Positions 15,570-24,234 of a stretch of 64,000 bases of DNA are shown here, one piece after another. Positions within the stretch are counted from its first letter, which is position 1; each line of letters opens with the position of its first letter. The notes beneath the pieces are model-generated. The model ran no database searches and was not told where the DNA came from. It saw only the letters and a list, made by a program, of their open reading frames with translations. The position numbers and the translations under genes are program-made. Source of the stretch: an uncultured Bacteroidales bacterium (GTDB lineage Bacteria > Bacteroidota > Bacteroidia > Bacteroidales > UBA932); assembly GCA_946410455.1 (NCBI GenBank), contig CAMKAJ010000011.1, forward strand, positions 1 to 64,000, in the 5' to 3' direction.

Positions 15570-17342
15570 TTATCTGATGTCTCTTGCGGAGACCTTGCTC
15601 ATATTGTCGAGCAGGTCGCCATTGGTCTTGTACTCGTCCATCAGCTGGAGCATGAAGTTCATGGCCTCCAGAGGGTTCATATCGGCGATGAGTTTGCGGA
15701 GAATCCAGATGCGGTTGGCGCTGGCGCGGTCCAGCAACAGGTCGTCGCGGCGGGTGCCGGAGAGCACAATATTCACGGAAGGAAAGATGCGGCGGTTGGA
15801 AAGGCTGCGGTCCAGCTGGAGTTCCATGTTGCCGGTGCCCTTGAACTCCTCAAAAATCACATCGTCCATCTTGGAACCGGTCTCGGTGAGTGCCGTGGCA
15901 AGTATGGTGAGGGAACCTCCACCTTCTATGTTACGTGCGGCGCCGAAGAAACGCTTGGGTTTCTGCAGGGCGTTAGCGTCCACGCCGCCGGTAAGCACTT
16001 TACCTGACGCAGGCTGAACTGTGTTGTATGCACGTGCGAGTCGGGTGATGGAGTCGAGCAGAATCACTACATCGTGGCCGCACTCTACCAGCCTGCGGGC
16101 CTTCTCCAGGACCATGTTTGCCACTTTTACGTGATGCTCTGCAGGTTCGTCGAAGGTAGATGCCACAACCTCCGCCTTTACGCTTCGCTGCATGTCGGTA
16201 ACCTCCTCGGGGCGCTCGTCGATGAGCAGCACAATCTCGTAAACCTCTGGATGGTTGTCTGCAATGGCGTTGGCTATGCTCTTGAGCAGCATGGTCTTAC
16301 CAGTCTTGGGCTGAGCTACGATAAGACCTCGCTGGCCCTTGCCGATGGGGGAGAACATATCTACTATACGGCAACTGGGATCGGTTGCATGGCCCTTGCC
16401 GAGCAGATTGAACTTCTCGTCCGGGAAGAGGGGAGTGAGGAAGTCGAAGGGCACGCGGTCGCGAATGAATTCTGGAGTGCGCCCGTTGACGTACTTTATC
16501 TTTACCAGCGGGAAGTACTTGTCTCCCTCGCGCGGAGGGCGAATCTCTCCGGTGACGGTGTCTCCGGGCTTTAGTGCGTTGAATTTAATCTGCTGCTGGG
16601 AGACGTAGATGTCGTCTGGGGAGTTGAGGTAGTTGTAGTCGGAAGAACGGAGGAAACCGTAGCCGTCCGGCATTACTTCCAGGACTCCGGTAGCCTCTAC
16701 GGTGCCTTCGAATTCGGGTAAGCGGGGCTTGGGCGGGCGCTGAGGCTGGCCCTGCTGCTGAGGGCCCTGCTGCTGATTTTGCTGCTGGCCCTGCTGCTGG
16801 GGTTTCTGCTGGCCGTTATTGTGCTGCTGCTGTTGCTGTTGCTGCTGTTGGGGCTGTTGCTGAGGCTGAGGCTTATGCTTGCCATGCTGGGGCTGTGCGT
16901 TCACTGCTTCCGGAGCTGGCTTCTGCTCCTCAGCCTTGGGGGCTGCCGCCGGCTTGGGCGCTTCTGTCAGTTCTACCTTCTCTGCCTTGGCTTTTGCGGG
17001 GCGGCCCCGTTTTGCTTTGGGAGCCTCCGCCTTAGGCTCTGTGTCCGCCTTTGGTGCTGCCTGCTTGGGCGCGGCAGCTTTTGGGGCCTCTGCTTTTGGC
17101 GCAGCGGCCTTTTGCTCGGCGGCTGTCTTGGGGGCTTCTTCTGCCTTTACCTTCTTGGGACGGCCACGTTTGGGTTTAGCGGTATCGGGCTTGAGGGACT
17201 CCCTCGTTGCCTCCGCGTCAAGTATCGCGAAACGAAGATTCTCGTCGTCTGTACGTTTGCTGAATTTAATGTCCAATTCCTTGGACAGGGTCTCGAGCTG
17301 CTCTCTGGTCATGCTCTTGAGCTCATCGAAGCTATGCGTCAT
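15570..17342 (-). CDS. rho: Transcription termination factor Rho with long disordered insert
   Basis: A 590-residue Rho. Residues 1-45 form the N-terminal SAP-like helix bundle, about 50-215 are low-complexity (alternating Ala/Pro/Lys with RGRPKK AT-hook-like motifs, then a Gln/Pro/Asn-rich tract), and the cold-shock RNA-binding domain starts at [20 protein letters not shown]. The RecA-like hexameric ATPase follows, with Walker A QPKTGKT. The insert is typical of Bacteroidetes Rho; in Bacteroides thetaiotaomicron such a region has been reported to drive phase separation. A minus-strand -7 box at 17408-17415 is the likely promoter. Confidence 0.96.
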   Translation of the reverse strand: MTHSFDELKSMTREQLETLSKELDIKFSKRTDDENLRFAILDAEATRESLKPDTAKPKRGRPKKVKAEEAPKTAAEQKAAAPKAEAPKAAAPKQAAPKADTEPKAEAPKAKRGRPAKAKAEKVELTEAPKPAAAPKAEEQKPAPEAVNAQPQHGKHKPQPQQQPQQQQQQQQQHNNGQQKPQQQGQQQNQQQGPQQQGQPQRPPKPRLPEFEGTVEATGVLEVMPDGYGFLRSSDYNYLNSPDDIYVSQQQIKFNALKPGDTVTGEIRPPREGDKYFPLVKIKYVNGRTPEFIRDRVPFDFLTPLFPDEKFNLLGKGHATDPSCRIVDMFSPIGKGQRGLIVAQPKTGKTMLLKSIANAIADNHPEVYEIVLLIDERPEEVTDMQRSVKAEVVASTFDEPAEHHVKVANMVLEKARRLVECGHDVVILLDSITRLARAYNTVQPASGKVLTGGVDANALQKPKRFFGAARNIEGGGSLTILATALTETGSKMDDVIFEEFKGTGNMELQLDRSLSNRRIFPSVNIVLSGTRRDDLLLDRASANRIWILRKLIADMNPLEAMNFMLQLMDEYKTNGDLLDNMSKVSARDIR

Positions 17343-17407
17343 ATTGTATTTTTATGATTGGTTCCGCAGGCGCAGGGCTGCGCAATACAGCGGAAATTTT
17401 GACAACG

Positions 17408-17443
17408 CAAATATAACAATTATTTAGGAAAAACCTATATTTG
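17408..17443. promoter_or_regulatory. Divergent -7 boxes for rho and PHP gene
   Basis: The minus strand TATATTTG (17415-17408) faces rho and plus strand TATATTTG (17436-17443) faces the PHP gene. The latter sits only 4 bases before the GTG start, implying a leaderless or near-leaderless mRNA. Confidence 0.55.
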
Positions 17444-17447
17444 CAGG

Positions 17448-18626
17448 GTGAAAAAAGTATTGAGTTTCTTCCCGCTCCTGACCATAGTGCTTTGCTGCTT
17501 TTCGGTTTCTCCGATATACCGCTTTGAGCAGCCATCTGCATTCTGCGGACCGGATATCTACAATCCTTACGAGTCGCTCCCTGAGTCCCCTGCGTGGAAG
17601 CGGGCTAACTTCCATACTCATACGCGCGTAGACAACATCCTCAATGAATGTCCGGACTATCCCCAGAAGGTCTACTCCGACTATATGAAGATGGGCTACG
17701 ATGTCCTGGCTTTCTCTAATCACAACCTGCTCACCACGCATCCATTCGATACTACCCTGCAAGTGTGGGTGTATGAGCACGGTTACGGTTTGTTCAAGTT
17801 CCACAAGTTGGTTTTCAATCCATCGCGGATGATGCTCTACGACCATCTGCTCCCGATTCTTGCCAGCCAGAAGCAATGGCAATACGATTATCTGGGACGC
17901 AATGCCGACTTTATTGTGATGAATCACCCCGACCGCACGTGGGGCATGACGTCCCGCACGATGCGGCTGCTGAGCGGATACCGCTTGATGGAGGCCGACA
18001 GCGGCGTGTCCACGGAGCTCCTGCGCTGGGACGAAGCTCTGAGCGCCGGCCACTATTCTCATTGTTTGATTAACGACGACTGCCACGACTCCGGCAACCA
18101 CAGCAAGATTGCGCGTCGCTGCTCATGGCTGTGTTCCAGCTCGGCCCGTTACGAAGATTTGCGCAGTACGCTGCTGAGCGGCTGCTTCTATTCTATGCGT
18201 GTGCCCGATTTCGGCGAGGGCGACTGGGACGCAAAAAGAGCGCAGAACGACTGTCTTCCCTCCGTTGAGGCCATTGGGATGAGGGCCGATACTGTGTACA
18301 TGAGGCTCTCCGAGTCCGCGCGCATAGAGGCCTGGGGGCAGGACCATACTCTCCTTGACGTCCAGCAAGGCTGCGAATTCTCTCGCCCGCTCGCTGCAGA
18401 CGAACCCTACATGCGACTTACCGCCTATTTCGATAGTGGAACCGTGATTTACAGCAACGCCTTCGCGCGTTACGATGGCAGCGTCTCCCAGACTCCGTAC
18501 GCCACGTTGCCGCATAGCGTCAACATCGTGCTGACAGTGTTATTCAACGCTTTGCTGCTCGCCGTCGCACTGCTCTGTGGCCTCTGTATCTACAGGCTTT
18601 GGTCGCACAAAAAACTGAAAGCCTGA
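17448..18626 (+). CDS. PHP-domain metallohydrolase, membrane-anchored
   Basis: A 392-residue protein with an N-terminal hydrophobic segment (LSFFPLLTIVLCCFSVS) and a C-terminal membrane span near residues 355-380. Between them is a PHP-type fold: NFHTHTRVD gives the first metal-binding His pair, SNHN and the later NHPD and DDCHD motifs provide further ligands. PHP proteins are phosphoesterases (histidinol phosphatase, tyrosine phosphatase, polymerase-associated); the substrate here is unknown and the catalytic part is probably periplasmic. The start is GTG at 17448, next to its -7 box. Its last 87 bases overlap the opposite-strand ArnT-like gene. Confidence 0.75.
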   Translation: MKKVLSFFPLLTIVLCCFSVSPIYRFEQPSAFCGPDIYNPYESLPESPAWKRANFHTHTRVDNILNECPDYPQKVYSDYMKMGYDVLAFSNHNLLTTHPFDTTLQVWVYEHGYGLFKFHKLVFNPSRMMLYDHLLPILASQKQWQYDYLGRNADFIVMNHPDRTWGMTSRTMRLLSGYRLMEADSGVSTELLRWDEALSAGHYSHCLINDDCHDSGNHSKIARRCSWLCSSSARYEDLRSTLLSGCFYSMRVPDFGEGDWDAKRAQNDCLPSVEAIGMRADTVYMRLSESARIEAWGQDHTLLDVQQGCEFSRPLAADEPYMRLTAYFDSGTVIYSNAFARYDGSVSQTPYATLPHSVNIVLTVLFNALLLAVALLCGLCIYRLWSHKKLKA

Positions 18627-20258
18627 GCGCCTGTATAGGAATCGGGCTTCCGGCGCATCGGACCGTAACCGCTGCACATCCTCCGGAATATCCTTGACCA
18701 CGAAGTAGCAGGGCTTGTCTATGCCGCCCTTGCTCAGCCACTCAAAGTCGTCGCACTTGTTCTCCGGCTGCCGCTGGGTATAGAAATACTGGGCGTAGCT
18801 CTTGAAGTACGCCGGCTGCACGTAACAATCCTCTCCCTGTCGCTCAATGTAGAAGTCTATGGCGGAGGCCTGGCTGTACTTCTCTACCTCGGGCACAGCG
18901 CAAAGAATTACTGTCATGCCGAATATCAGGTTCCCTGCTGCCAGGATGCCGAAGCTGCGAAGCCTGCGGGTCTTCTTGAAGCGTATGCAGAATAGGATGG
19001 TGGTGGCCAGCATTGCAAGCCCCACGAAGGGTTCGAAGCCTTTCCAGTCGGAGCTTGCCTCCATGCAACTCACGGCGAAGGGATCCTGTACGTAAGGGAT
19101 TAAGGCCGGCTTGATGTAGTCGAAGAGGGTGAGGGCGGTTAGTACCATGCCCCAAAGCGCCGCAATGCCTATAAGTAGGGCAGAATGCCATGCGCGGAAG
19201 CGTATCTTGCCATCTTTCATACGGGTGGCCGCATAAGCTCCCAGGAAACTGAGAGGGAAGTAGCAGAAAGAGGAATAATGGACAATCTTCGTGCGTACTA
19301 TAGTAAAGAGTATCAGCACCACCCAGAAGCTGATAATCATCCAGCACTTGAGATTGCCGATAGAAGTAGGCAAATACGTACTTTCTGCTGCTCCGGCCTG
19401 TGCGGGGGCCTTGCGGAATGCAGACAGGGCAAATATCGAGGCCGGAGTAACTCCGAAGAACAGCCACACGAAGTGGTAGAGAAGGAATCCCCCGTGCCCG
19501 GCATCTTTGGTCTCGAATAGCCGTATCTGATAGTCGATGAAGTCCTGTATCACATCTGTATGCCCCGAGAGTGCAAGGGCGATGAACCAGGAACCTCCGG
19601 CAAGAACGAGCACTACCAAGTACAGGCCCACATCTTTCCAGCGGAAATCCAGTTTAAAGCGGCTCAAGACCAGCCACACAGCAAAGCAGAGACTGAAAAT
19701 CAAAAATGCAACGGGACCTTTTGTGATGATTGCGAGTCCTGTAAATAACGCGCTCAGGGCAGCATTCCGGCTGCGATGCGATATGGCCCTCTTGTCTGTG
19801 TAACGGGCAAAATGGTATATACCCAGGAAGATGAAAAGGTTGAACCAGGGGTCGATAATTCCGGACTTGAAGTAGAAGAAGGGGAGGAAGGAGATCAGGT
19901 ACATAAGAGCCCATAATACTCCGAATCGCTTATTCTCTATTCTGCGTCCTATATTAAAAAGTACCAGCAGGGTAATGATGCCGATGACGGCATTCGGGAA
20001 GCGCGCGGCAAACTCGTTAACCCCGAAGAGTTTCATACTCAATGCCTGGGCCCAGATAAACAGGGGAGGCTTCTCCCAGAAGCTCTCGAAGTTGATTTGC
20101 ACGTCGAACCAATTGCCGGTAAGAATCATCTCCCTGGCCGATTCTGCAAAGTTGATTTCGTCCCAGTCGAACAAGCGTACCCCGCCTATGCCGGGAATAA
20201 AAAACAGTGCCCCCAGCACTGCAATTACTATGTTTATGATAAGTGTACTTCGTCTCAT
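18540..20258 (-). CDS. ArnT/PMT-like integral membrane glycosyltransferase (GT39/GT83 type)
   Basis: A 572-residue polytopic membrane protein. It starts with a membrane helix, then the periplasmic-loop signature FDWDEINFAESAREMI, where the Asp/Glu pair is the catalytic motif of ArnT and PMT enzymes using lipid-linked sugars, followed by WEKPPLFIW. About a dozen membrane segments and a soluble C-terminal domain follow. It likely transfers a sugar from undecaprenyl phosphate onto lipid A or another envelope acceptor. ATG at 20258 overlaps the GtrA stop by 4 bases, placing it in one operon with GT2 and GtrA. Its 3' end overlaps the convergent PHP gene. Confidence 0.85.
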   Translation of the reverse strand: MRRSTLIINIVIAVLGALFFIPGIGGVRLFDWDEINFAESAREMILTGNWFDVQINFESFWEKPPLFIWAQALSMKLFGVNEFAARFPNAVIGIITLLVLFNIGRRIENKRFGVLWALMYLISFLPFFYFKSGIIDPWFNLFIFLGIYHFARYTDKRAISHRSRNAALSALFTGLAIITKGPVAFLIFSLCFAVWLVLSRFKLDFRWKDVGLYLVVLVLAGGSWFIALALSGHTDVIQDFIDYQIRLFETKDAGHGGFLLYHFVWLFFGVTPASIFALSAFRKAPAQAGAAESTYLPTSIGNLKCWMIISFWVVLILFTIVRTKIVHYSSFCYFPLSFLGAYAATRMKDGKIRFRAWHSALLIGIAALWGMVLTALTLFDYIKPALIPYVQDPFAVSCMEASSDWKGFEPFVGLAMLATTILFCIRFKKTRRLRSFGILAAGNLIFGMTVILCAVPEVEKYSQASAIDFYIERQGEDCYVQPAYFKSYAQYFYTQRQPENKCDDFEWLSKGGIDKPCYFVVKDIPEDVQRLRSDAPEARFLYRRSGFQFFVRPKPVDTEATEQCDGEQQSVE

Positions 20259-20722
20259 TTGTTCCTGAACAGCAGTAGTTTCTTGGCAGTAAAATTCCAG
20301 ATAAAAACTGTGGTGGCAGCGGTAATCTTGGCCAGTAGATAATGCCAGTCGAGCTTGATTGCAAAGAACCATACCAGCAGCTCCGTGAGCCCGAGCCCAA
20401 TCAGCCCGATAAATATAAAGATAGTAAGCTCTGCTGCCTGGCCTTTATTGCGATTGCTGAACACCCATTTAATACTCATAATATAGGTAGTGGCGAGCCC
20501 GCATGCGAATGCGATACCCGTCCACAGGAGCAAAAGTTTCTCTCCGAACAGTTCTGTCAGCAGTGCCAGCAGACCTGTATCTACCATAGCGGCTGTGAGC
20601 CCGGCAATGCCGTAGCGCAGCAGCTGGACTGTCATGCTGTTGGAAGGTCCGGAGAAGACGCTTTTTATGAAAGCTCCCAGTTTCACTTTGCAGGGAAGAG
20701 CCTGGATTTGCACAGATGCCAC
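20255..20722 (-). CDS. GtrA-like membrane protein
   Basis: 155 residues with four membrane segments (LLRYGIAGLTAAMVDTGLLA through the last span ending WNFTAKKLLLF), typical of the GtrA/DPMS-associated family (PF04138), which helps move or present polyprenyl-phosphate sugars across the inner membrane. The N-terminal 30 residues are non-hydrophobic and overlap the end of the GT2 gene by 40 bases, so the true start may be the internal ATG of MTVQLLRY. Confidence 0.85.
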   Translation of the reverse strand: MASVQIQALPCKVKLGAFIKSVFSGPSNSMTVQLLRYGIAGLTAAMVDTGLLALLTELFGEKLLLLWTGIAFACGLATTYIMSIKWVFSNRNKGQAAELTIFIFIGLIGLGLTELLVWFFAIKLDWHYLLAKITAATTVFIWNFTAKKLLLFRNK

Positions 20723-21429
20723 TTGCAGAGGCGATAGACAGCGGAGACCTTGAGAACCCCAAGTCCATACACGGTACTGCGGCGCAGGTTGATTGAAGAA
20801 GCGTCGTCGAAGTACTTGGTGGGGCAGGTGACTTCTCCAATCTCGTAGCCTTCCCAGAAAATCTGAGCGGCCATTTCATTGTCGAAGATGAAGTCGTCCG
20901 AGCAGACATGGTAATCAACGGAGCGCAGAACCTCTGCGCTGAAAGCACGATAGCCCGTATGATACTCAGAAAGTTTCTGGTTGATCAGAACGTTCTGCGT
21001 GAAGGTGAGGAAGCGGTTCGAGATGTATTTGATAAGAGGCATTCCGCCCTTGAGTGCCCCCTTGCCGAGTATCCTGGAGCCAAATACCACGGGGTAAACG
21101 TCATTGGCAATTATGTGCGCCATGGCCTCTATGAGCTTGGGGGTGTATTGATAGTCGGGGTGCAGCATTATTACAATGTCTGCTCCCAGCTCCAGAGCCC
21201 TGTCGTAGCAGGTCTTCTGGTTGCCTCCGTAGCCCCTGTTCTTAGGGTGGACAAGTACCTCTTTGATGCCTAGCTCGCGGGCCTTCTGCACGGTGCCGTC
21301 GCGGCTGCAGTCGTCGGTAAGTATAACCTCGTCTACCACGTCACGTGGAATCTCGGCGTAAGTCTGTTGGAGAGTCTTTTCGGCGTTGTACGCCGGCATC
21401 ACCACAATAATCTTTTTGCCGTGTATCAT
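20683..21429 (-). CDS. DPM1-like GT2 glycosyltransferase (polyprenyl-phosphate sugar synthase)
   Basis: 248 residues with a GT-A fold: IIVVMPAYNAEKTL at the N-terminus, ILTDDCSRDGT for the nucleotide-sugar Asp, and MLHPDYQYTP in place of the DxD motif. It lacks C-terminal membrane helices, like the soluble DPM1 class. It probably charges undecaprenyl phosphate with a sugar that GtrA and the ArnT-like enzyme then use. It lies 7 bases downstream of the lptD homologue, so all four may be co-transcribed. Confidence 0.9.
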   Translation of the reverse strand: MIHGKKIIVVMPAYNAEKTLQQTYAEIPRDVVDEVILTDDCSRDGTVQKARELGIKEVLVHPKNRGYGGNQKTCYDRALELGADIVIMLHPDYQYTPKLIEAMAHIIANDVYPVVFGSRILGKGALKGGMPLIKYISNRFLTFTQNVLINQKLSEYHTGYRAFSAEVLRSVDYHVCSDDFIFDNEMAAQIFWEGYEIGEVTCPTKYFDDASSINLRRSTVYGLGVLKVSAVYRLCKWHLCKSRLFPAK

Positions 21430-21436
21430 TGTCTTG

Positions 21437-24184
21437 TTAATTGTCCCAGTAGCTGCTGCTCTTCTTCAGCTGGAGTATGTCTGCAAGGGCCGATGCATTG
21501 GCTGCGATGCGGAACTGATAACTCGCCCATGTGCCGGTGGGAACCCATGAGACGGATATGTTGAAGCAGTGCAGGTCGTAGGTAAAGCTGAACTGGGTTG
21601 TAGTTATTTTCATCGCCTGCAGGTCGAAGCCTGAGCTGGCGTTTATACTCAATCGGGGCGTAAGTTTGATGTTTCCGCTCGCCTGTACGGTCTGGGTTAT
21701 GTTTGTCTTGGGCTTGAGCACATCTTCTTCCCAATTGTAGTTTACGTTGCAGCTGAACGAATAGCTCAGGCTCAGCGACCAGGGGGCGTTGGGATTGGTG
21801 TAGTACAGCCATCCGCCCGGGATGAACTCTCCCGTTACGGGATGGTAGAAGTGGCGCTGGTAGTAGCTGGCTGCGCCGTTCACTATAGAGCCGCCTTCGC
21901 CGCTGCGGCTGTTGGGATCCTTGGCGCCGTCGTTCCCATTTATCTCTCCCTTGCCGGAGATAGACCAAGATGCCGATGCCGATACATTCCTGAGCCTCAT
22001 CAGCCCCTGGCCCTGGGTGATTGCGAATTTGTTGATGTTGCGCCCGCTCTTGCCAATTGCGTACGGGTCGAAGCTGGCGCTTCCGCTAATGGAAATCTTG
22101 TCGAAGAGAGACGTGGACATAGAAAGGTTCACCGTGCTCATCTTCAGGCTGTCGGCCAGGAAGTTATAGCTTGTGCTCAGGTTCAGCTGGTCTATCAGCT
22201 TTACCTTCTTGCTGGCTTTGCCTGTGGTGTCTGCGTAATCGCGCACTTTCGCCTCCAGGTTGTTCCCAATGGAAATATTGGCTGATGCAGACTTGCCTTT
22301 TCCGGGCGGGCCGTATACGTTGCCCTGATAGATGTTGTACTCCCTGGACTTGAAGTTTCCATGGATGTCGGTGTATTCCAGGGTGCGGTAGCCGTTCGCA
22401 TAGGTTCCGAGCTCCGGGCTGAAGTTCATGGATACCGACGGCGAAATCACGTGGCGTATGGCCTGCACAGTATTGTGCGCGCCGAACTGGTACATACCGT
22501 AGAGCCGCGTGCTCATTGCGATGGACCCGGAATAGTTCTGGGTGATGCCAAAGGTGTTGAACTGGGTGCCGGGCACTTCCTCTTCTTTGTCGGTCTCCGG
22601 GTTGTACACGTACTCTTTCTTGCGGAACTGCCAGTTCATGCCGTACGAAACCGAAGGGTTGACGTTTATGTACTTGAGCAGCTGGAAGTTGGGCAGGCCA
22701 ATCTGGAAGTTGTGCGTCATGCCGTTCTGGAACTTGTCCAGGAAGCCCTCGCCTCCGAATTCTGATGCTTTGAAGTTGATTTTGTTTTGCAGCGTCGTGT
22801 TGTATCCAAAGGATATCTTCTCGTAGAAGCGCTCCTTGCCCACGCGGACCTTGCGTTTGAAGGGATAGAAGGTACTGACCGAGAACGTAACGTTAGGCAG
22901 GGTAAAGGAGTATGAGGAGTCCCTGGAGCTCTGTGAGTGCAGGGCGTTTACGCTCAGGTTGAATTTGCCGTTCCAGTTCCTGGAGTAGGAAATTGAGGAC
23001 GAAATCTGGTTTTGCAGCGCCTCGTTCACCGAGCGGGAGTTGTACTTGCTGTTGGACGGTGATGAGAAGTTAACCGATGCGCTGAAACTGGTTCCAGGGT
23101 GAGCCTTGGAGTCCTGGCTGTGAGACCATTTGACCGAGAAGTTGCTGAACTCGTTGAATTCCGGCGTGTCGGGCTCTCCGGTCTGGTCGTGCGAGTATGT
23201 GAAGCCAAAGTTGCCGGTGAATTTGTACTTCACCATATAGCGTGAATTCACGTTCACCGCCCAGGATCCAAGAGTGTAGTAGTCTCCCGTGAGGGAAAGG
23301 TCCAGATAGTCTCCGAACACGAAGTACATTCCGGCGTCGCGCATGTAGAATCCTCGGGCTTTCTCCTCTCCGAAGTTAGGCATGAGTATGCCCGTGGCAC
23401 GTTCCGGCCGCTTGGGAATGAATCCGAAGGGGAGCCCTACGAAGGGCAGCTTTACATCCTCCACCACCAGGTATGCCGGGCCGAAAACCGTCTTCTGCGA
23501 GGGCTCCGTCATCACTTTTGCTGACGTGAGCGCCAGGTAGTAATGCGGGTGGTCCAGCTCGCACACGGTGTATTTGCCGTTGGTGAGGTTGATGCTCTGG
23601 TCCGGCATCATCTTTACCCGCCCGCCGTGCATGATGGCGTTGTCTTCGTTGGTGATGATGTTCTTGATGGAGGCCTTGCGGGTATCGAAGTTATAGCGCA
23701 CTTCGTCCATGTTGTAGGTTTTGCCGCCCTGAGTCATGACGGGCCGCCCTACCCATTCGCCCGAGAGGGTATCGTACACTCCCTTGGCAAATACGGTGCC
23801 GGTCTTCATGTTGTACTGCATGTAGGCAGCCTTGAGCGTCATGTCTTGATATTGCACAGACACGTCCCCGTAATAGTAAATCATCCGCTGCCCATCCTGG
23901 AAGACTTCCACTATGGAGTCCTTGGCCTCGGAGAAGGCGGGCATCTCGAGGGAGCTCTTGGCCCGCATGGCCGCAGAGTCTACACGGCGGATGGAGTCAG
24001 CCACATGTATAGAGTCTCGGCGGGCAATCTCGGCAGAGTCGAGAACAACTTCACGCACTGTCTTGGGAACGGCGTTGCTGAATACGCGTCTGGCTCCTCT
24101 GCGCCCTACAGACTGGGCGTCGAGCAGCTGGATGGGCAGGACCATCAGCATCAAGACACAAAGTATTCGCTCCGCTATTCTCAA
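21437..24184 (-). CDS. LptD/OstA-like outer-membrane LPS assembly protein
   Basis: A 915-residue outer-membrane protein. A signal peptide ends near Ala-Gln, an OstA-like N-terminal domain follows (MIYYYGDVSVQYQDMTLKAA, then NMKTGTVFAKGVYDT), and the rest is a large beta-barrel with many aromatic-alternating strands. This matches the Bacteroidetes putative LptD family that inserts LPS into the outer leaflet. The first in-frame start is a TTG at 24184 that gives a good signal peptide; no ATG precedes it. It is the first gene of a possible operon with the GT2-GtrA-ArnT module, consistent with LPS modification. Confidence 0.88.
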   Translation of the reverse strand: MRIAERILCVLMLMVLPIQLLDAQSVGRRGARRVFSNAVPKTVREVVLDSAEIARRDSIHVADSIRRVDSAAMRAKSSLEMPAFSEAKDSIVEVFQDGQRMIYYYGDVSVQYQDMTLKAAYMQYNMKTGTVFAKGVYDTLSGEWVGRPVMTQGGKTYNMDEVRYNFDTRKASIKNIITNEDNAIMHGGRVKMMPDQSINLTNGKYTVCELDHPHYYLALTSAKVMTEPSQKTVFGPAYLVVEDVKLPFVGLPFGFIPKRPERATGILMPNFGEEKARGFYMRDAGMYFVFGDYLDLSLTGDYYTLGSWAVNVNSRYMVKYKFTGNFGFTYSHDQTGEPDTPEFNEFSNFSVKWSHSQDSKAHPGTSFSASVNFSSPSNSKYNSRSVNEALQNQISSSISYSRNWNGKFNLSVNALHSQSSRDSSYSFTLPNVTFSVSTFYPFKRKVRVGKERFYEKISFGYNTTLQNKINFKASEFGGEGFLDKFQNGMTHNFQIGLPNFQLLKYINVNPSVSYGMNWQFRKKEYVYNPETDKEEEVPGTQFNTFGITQNYSGSIAMSTRLYGMYQFGAHNTVQAIRHVISPSVSMNFSPELGTYANGYRTLEYTDIHGNFKSREYNIYQGNVYGPPGKGKSASANISIGNNLEAKVRDYADTTGKASKKVKLIDQLNLSTSYNFLADSLKMSTVNLSMSTSLFDKISISGSASFDPYAIGKSGRNINKFAITQGQGLMRLRNVSASASWSISGKGEINGNDGAKDPNSRSGEGGSIVNGAASYYQRHFYHPVTGEFIPGGWLYYTNPNAPWSLSLSYSFSCNVNYNWEEDVLKPKTNITQTVQASGNIKLTPRLSINASSGFDLQAMKITTTQFSFTYDLHCFNISVSWVPTGTWASYQFRIAANASALADILQLKKSSSYWDN

Positions 24185-24200
24185 AATACAATTATTTTAT

Positions 24201-24224
24201 TAAATTTGCGAATCGACAAAATTA
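24201..24224. promoter_or_regulatory. Face-to-face -7 boxes for amidase and lptD
   Basis: Plus-strand TAAATTTG (24201-24208) drives the amidase, and minus-strand TAATTTTG (24224-24217) drives lptD. The predicted start points cross, so the two promoters probably interfere with each other. Confidence 0.5.
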
Positions 24225-24234
24225 ACATTTATTT

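Noticed and set aside
16735..16870. Trinucleotide minisatellite of CTG/CAG units
   Set aside because: It encodes the Gln-rich insert of Rho and is explained by that protein feature; slippage could occur but is not evidenced.
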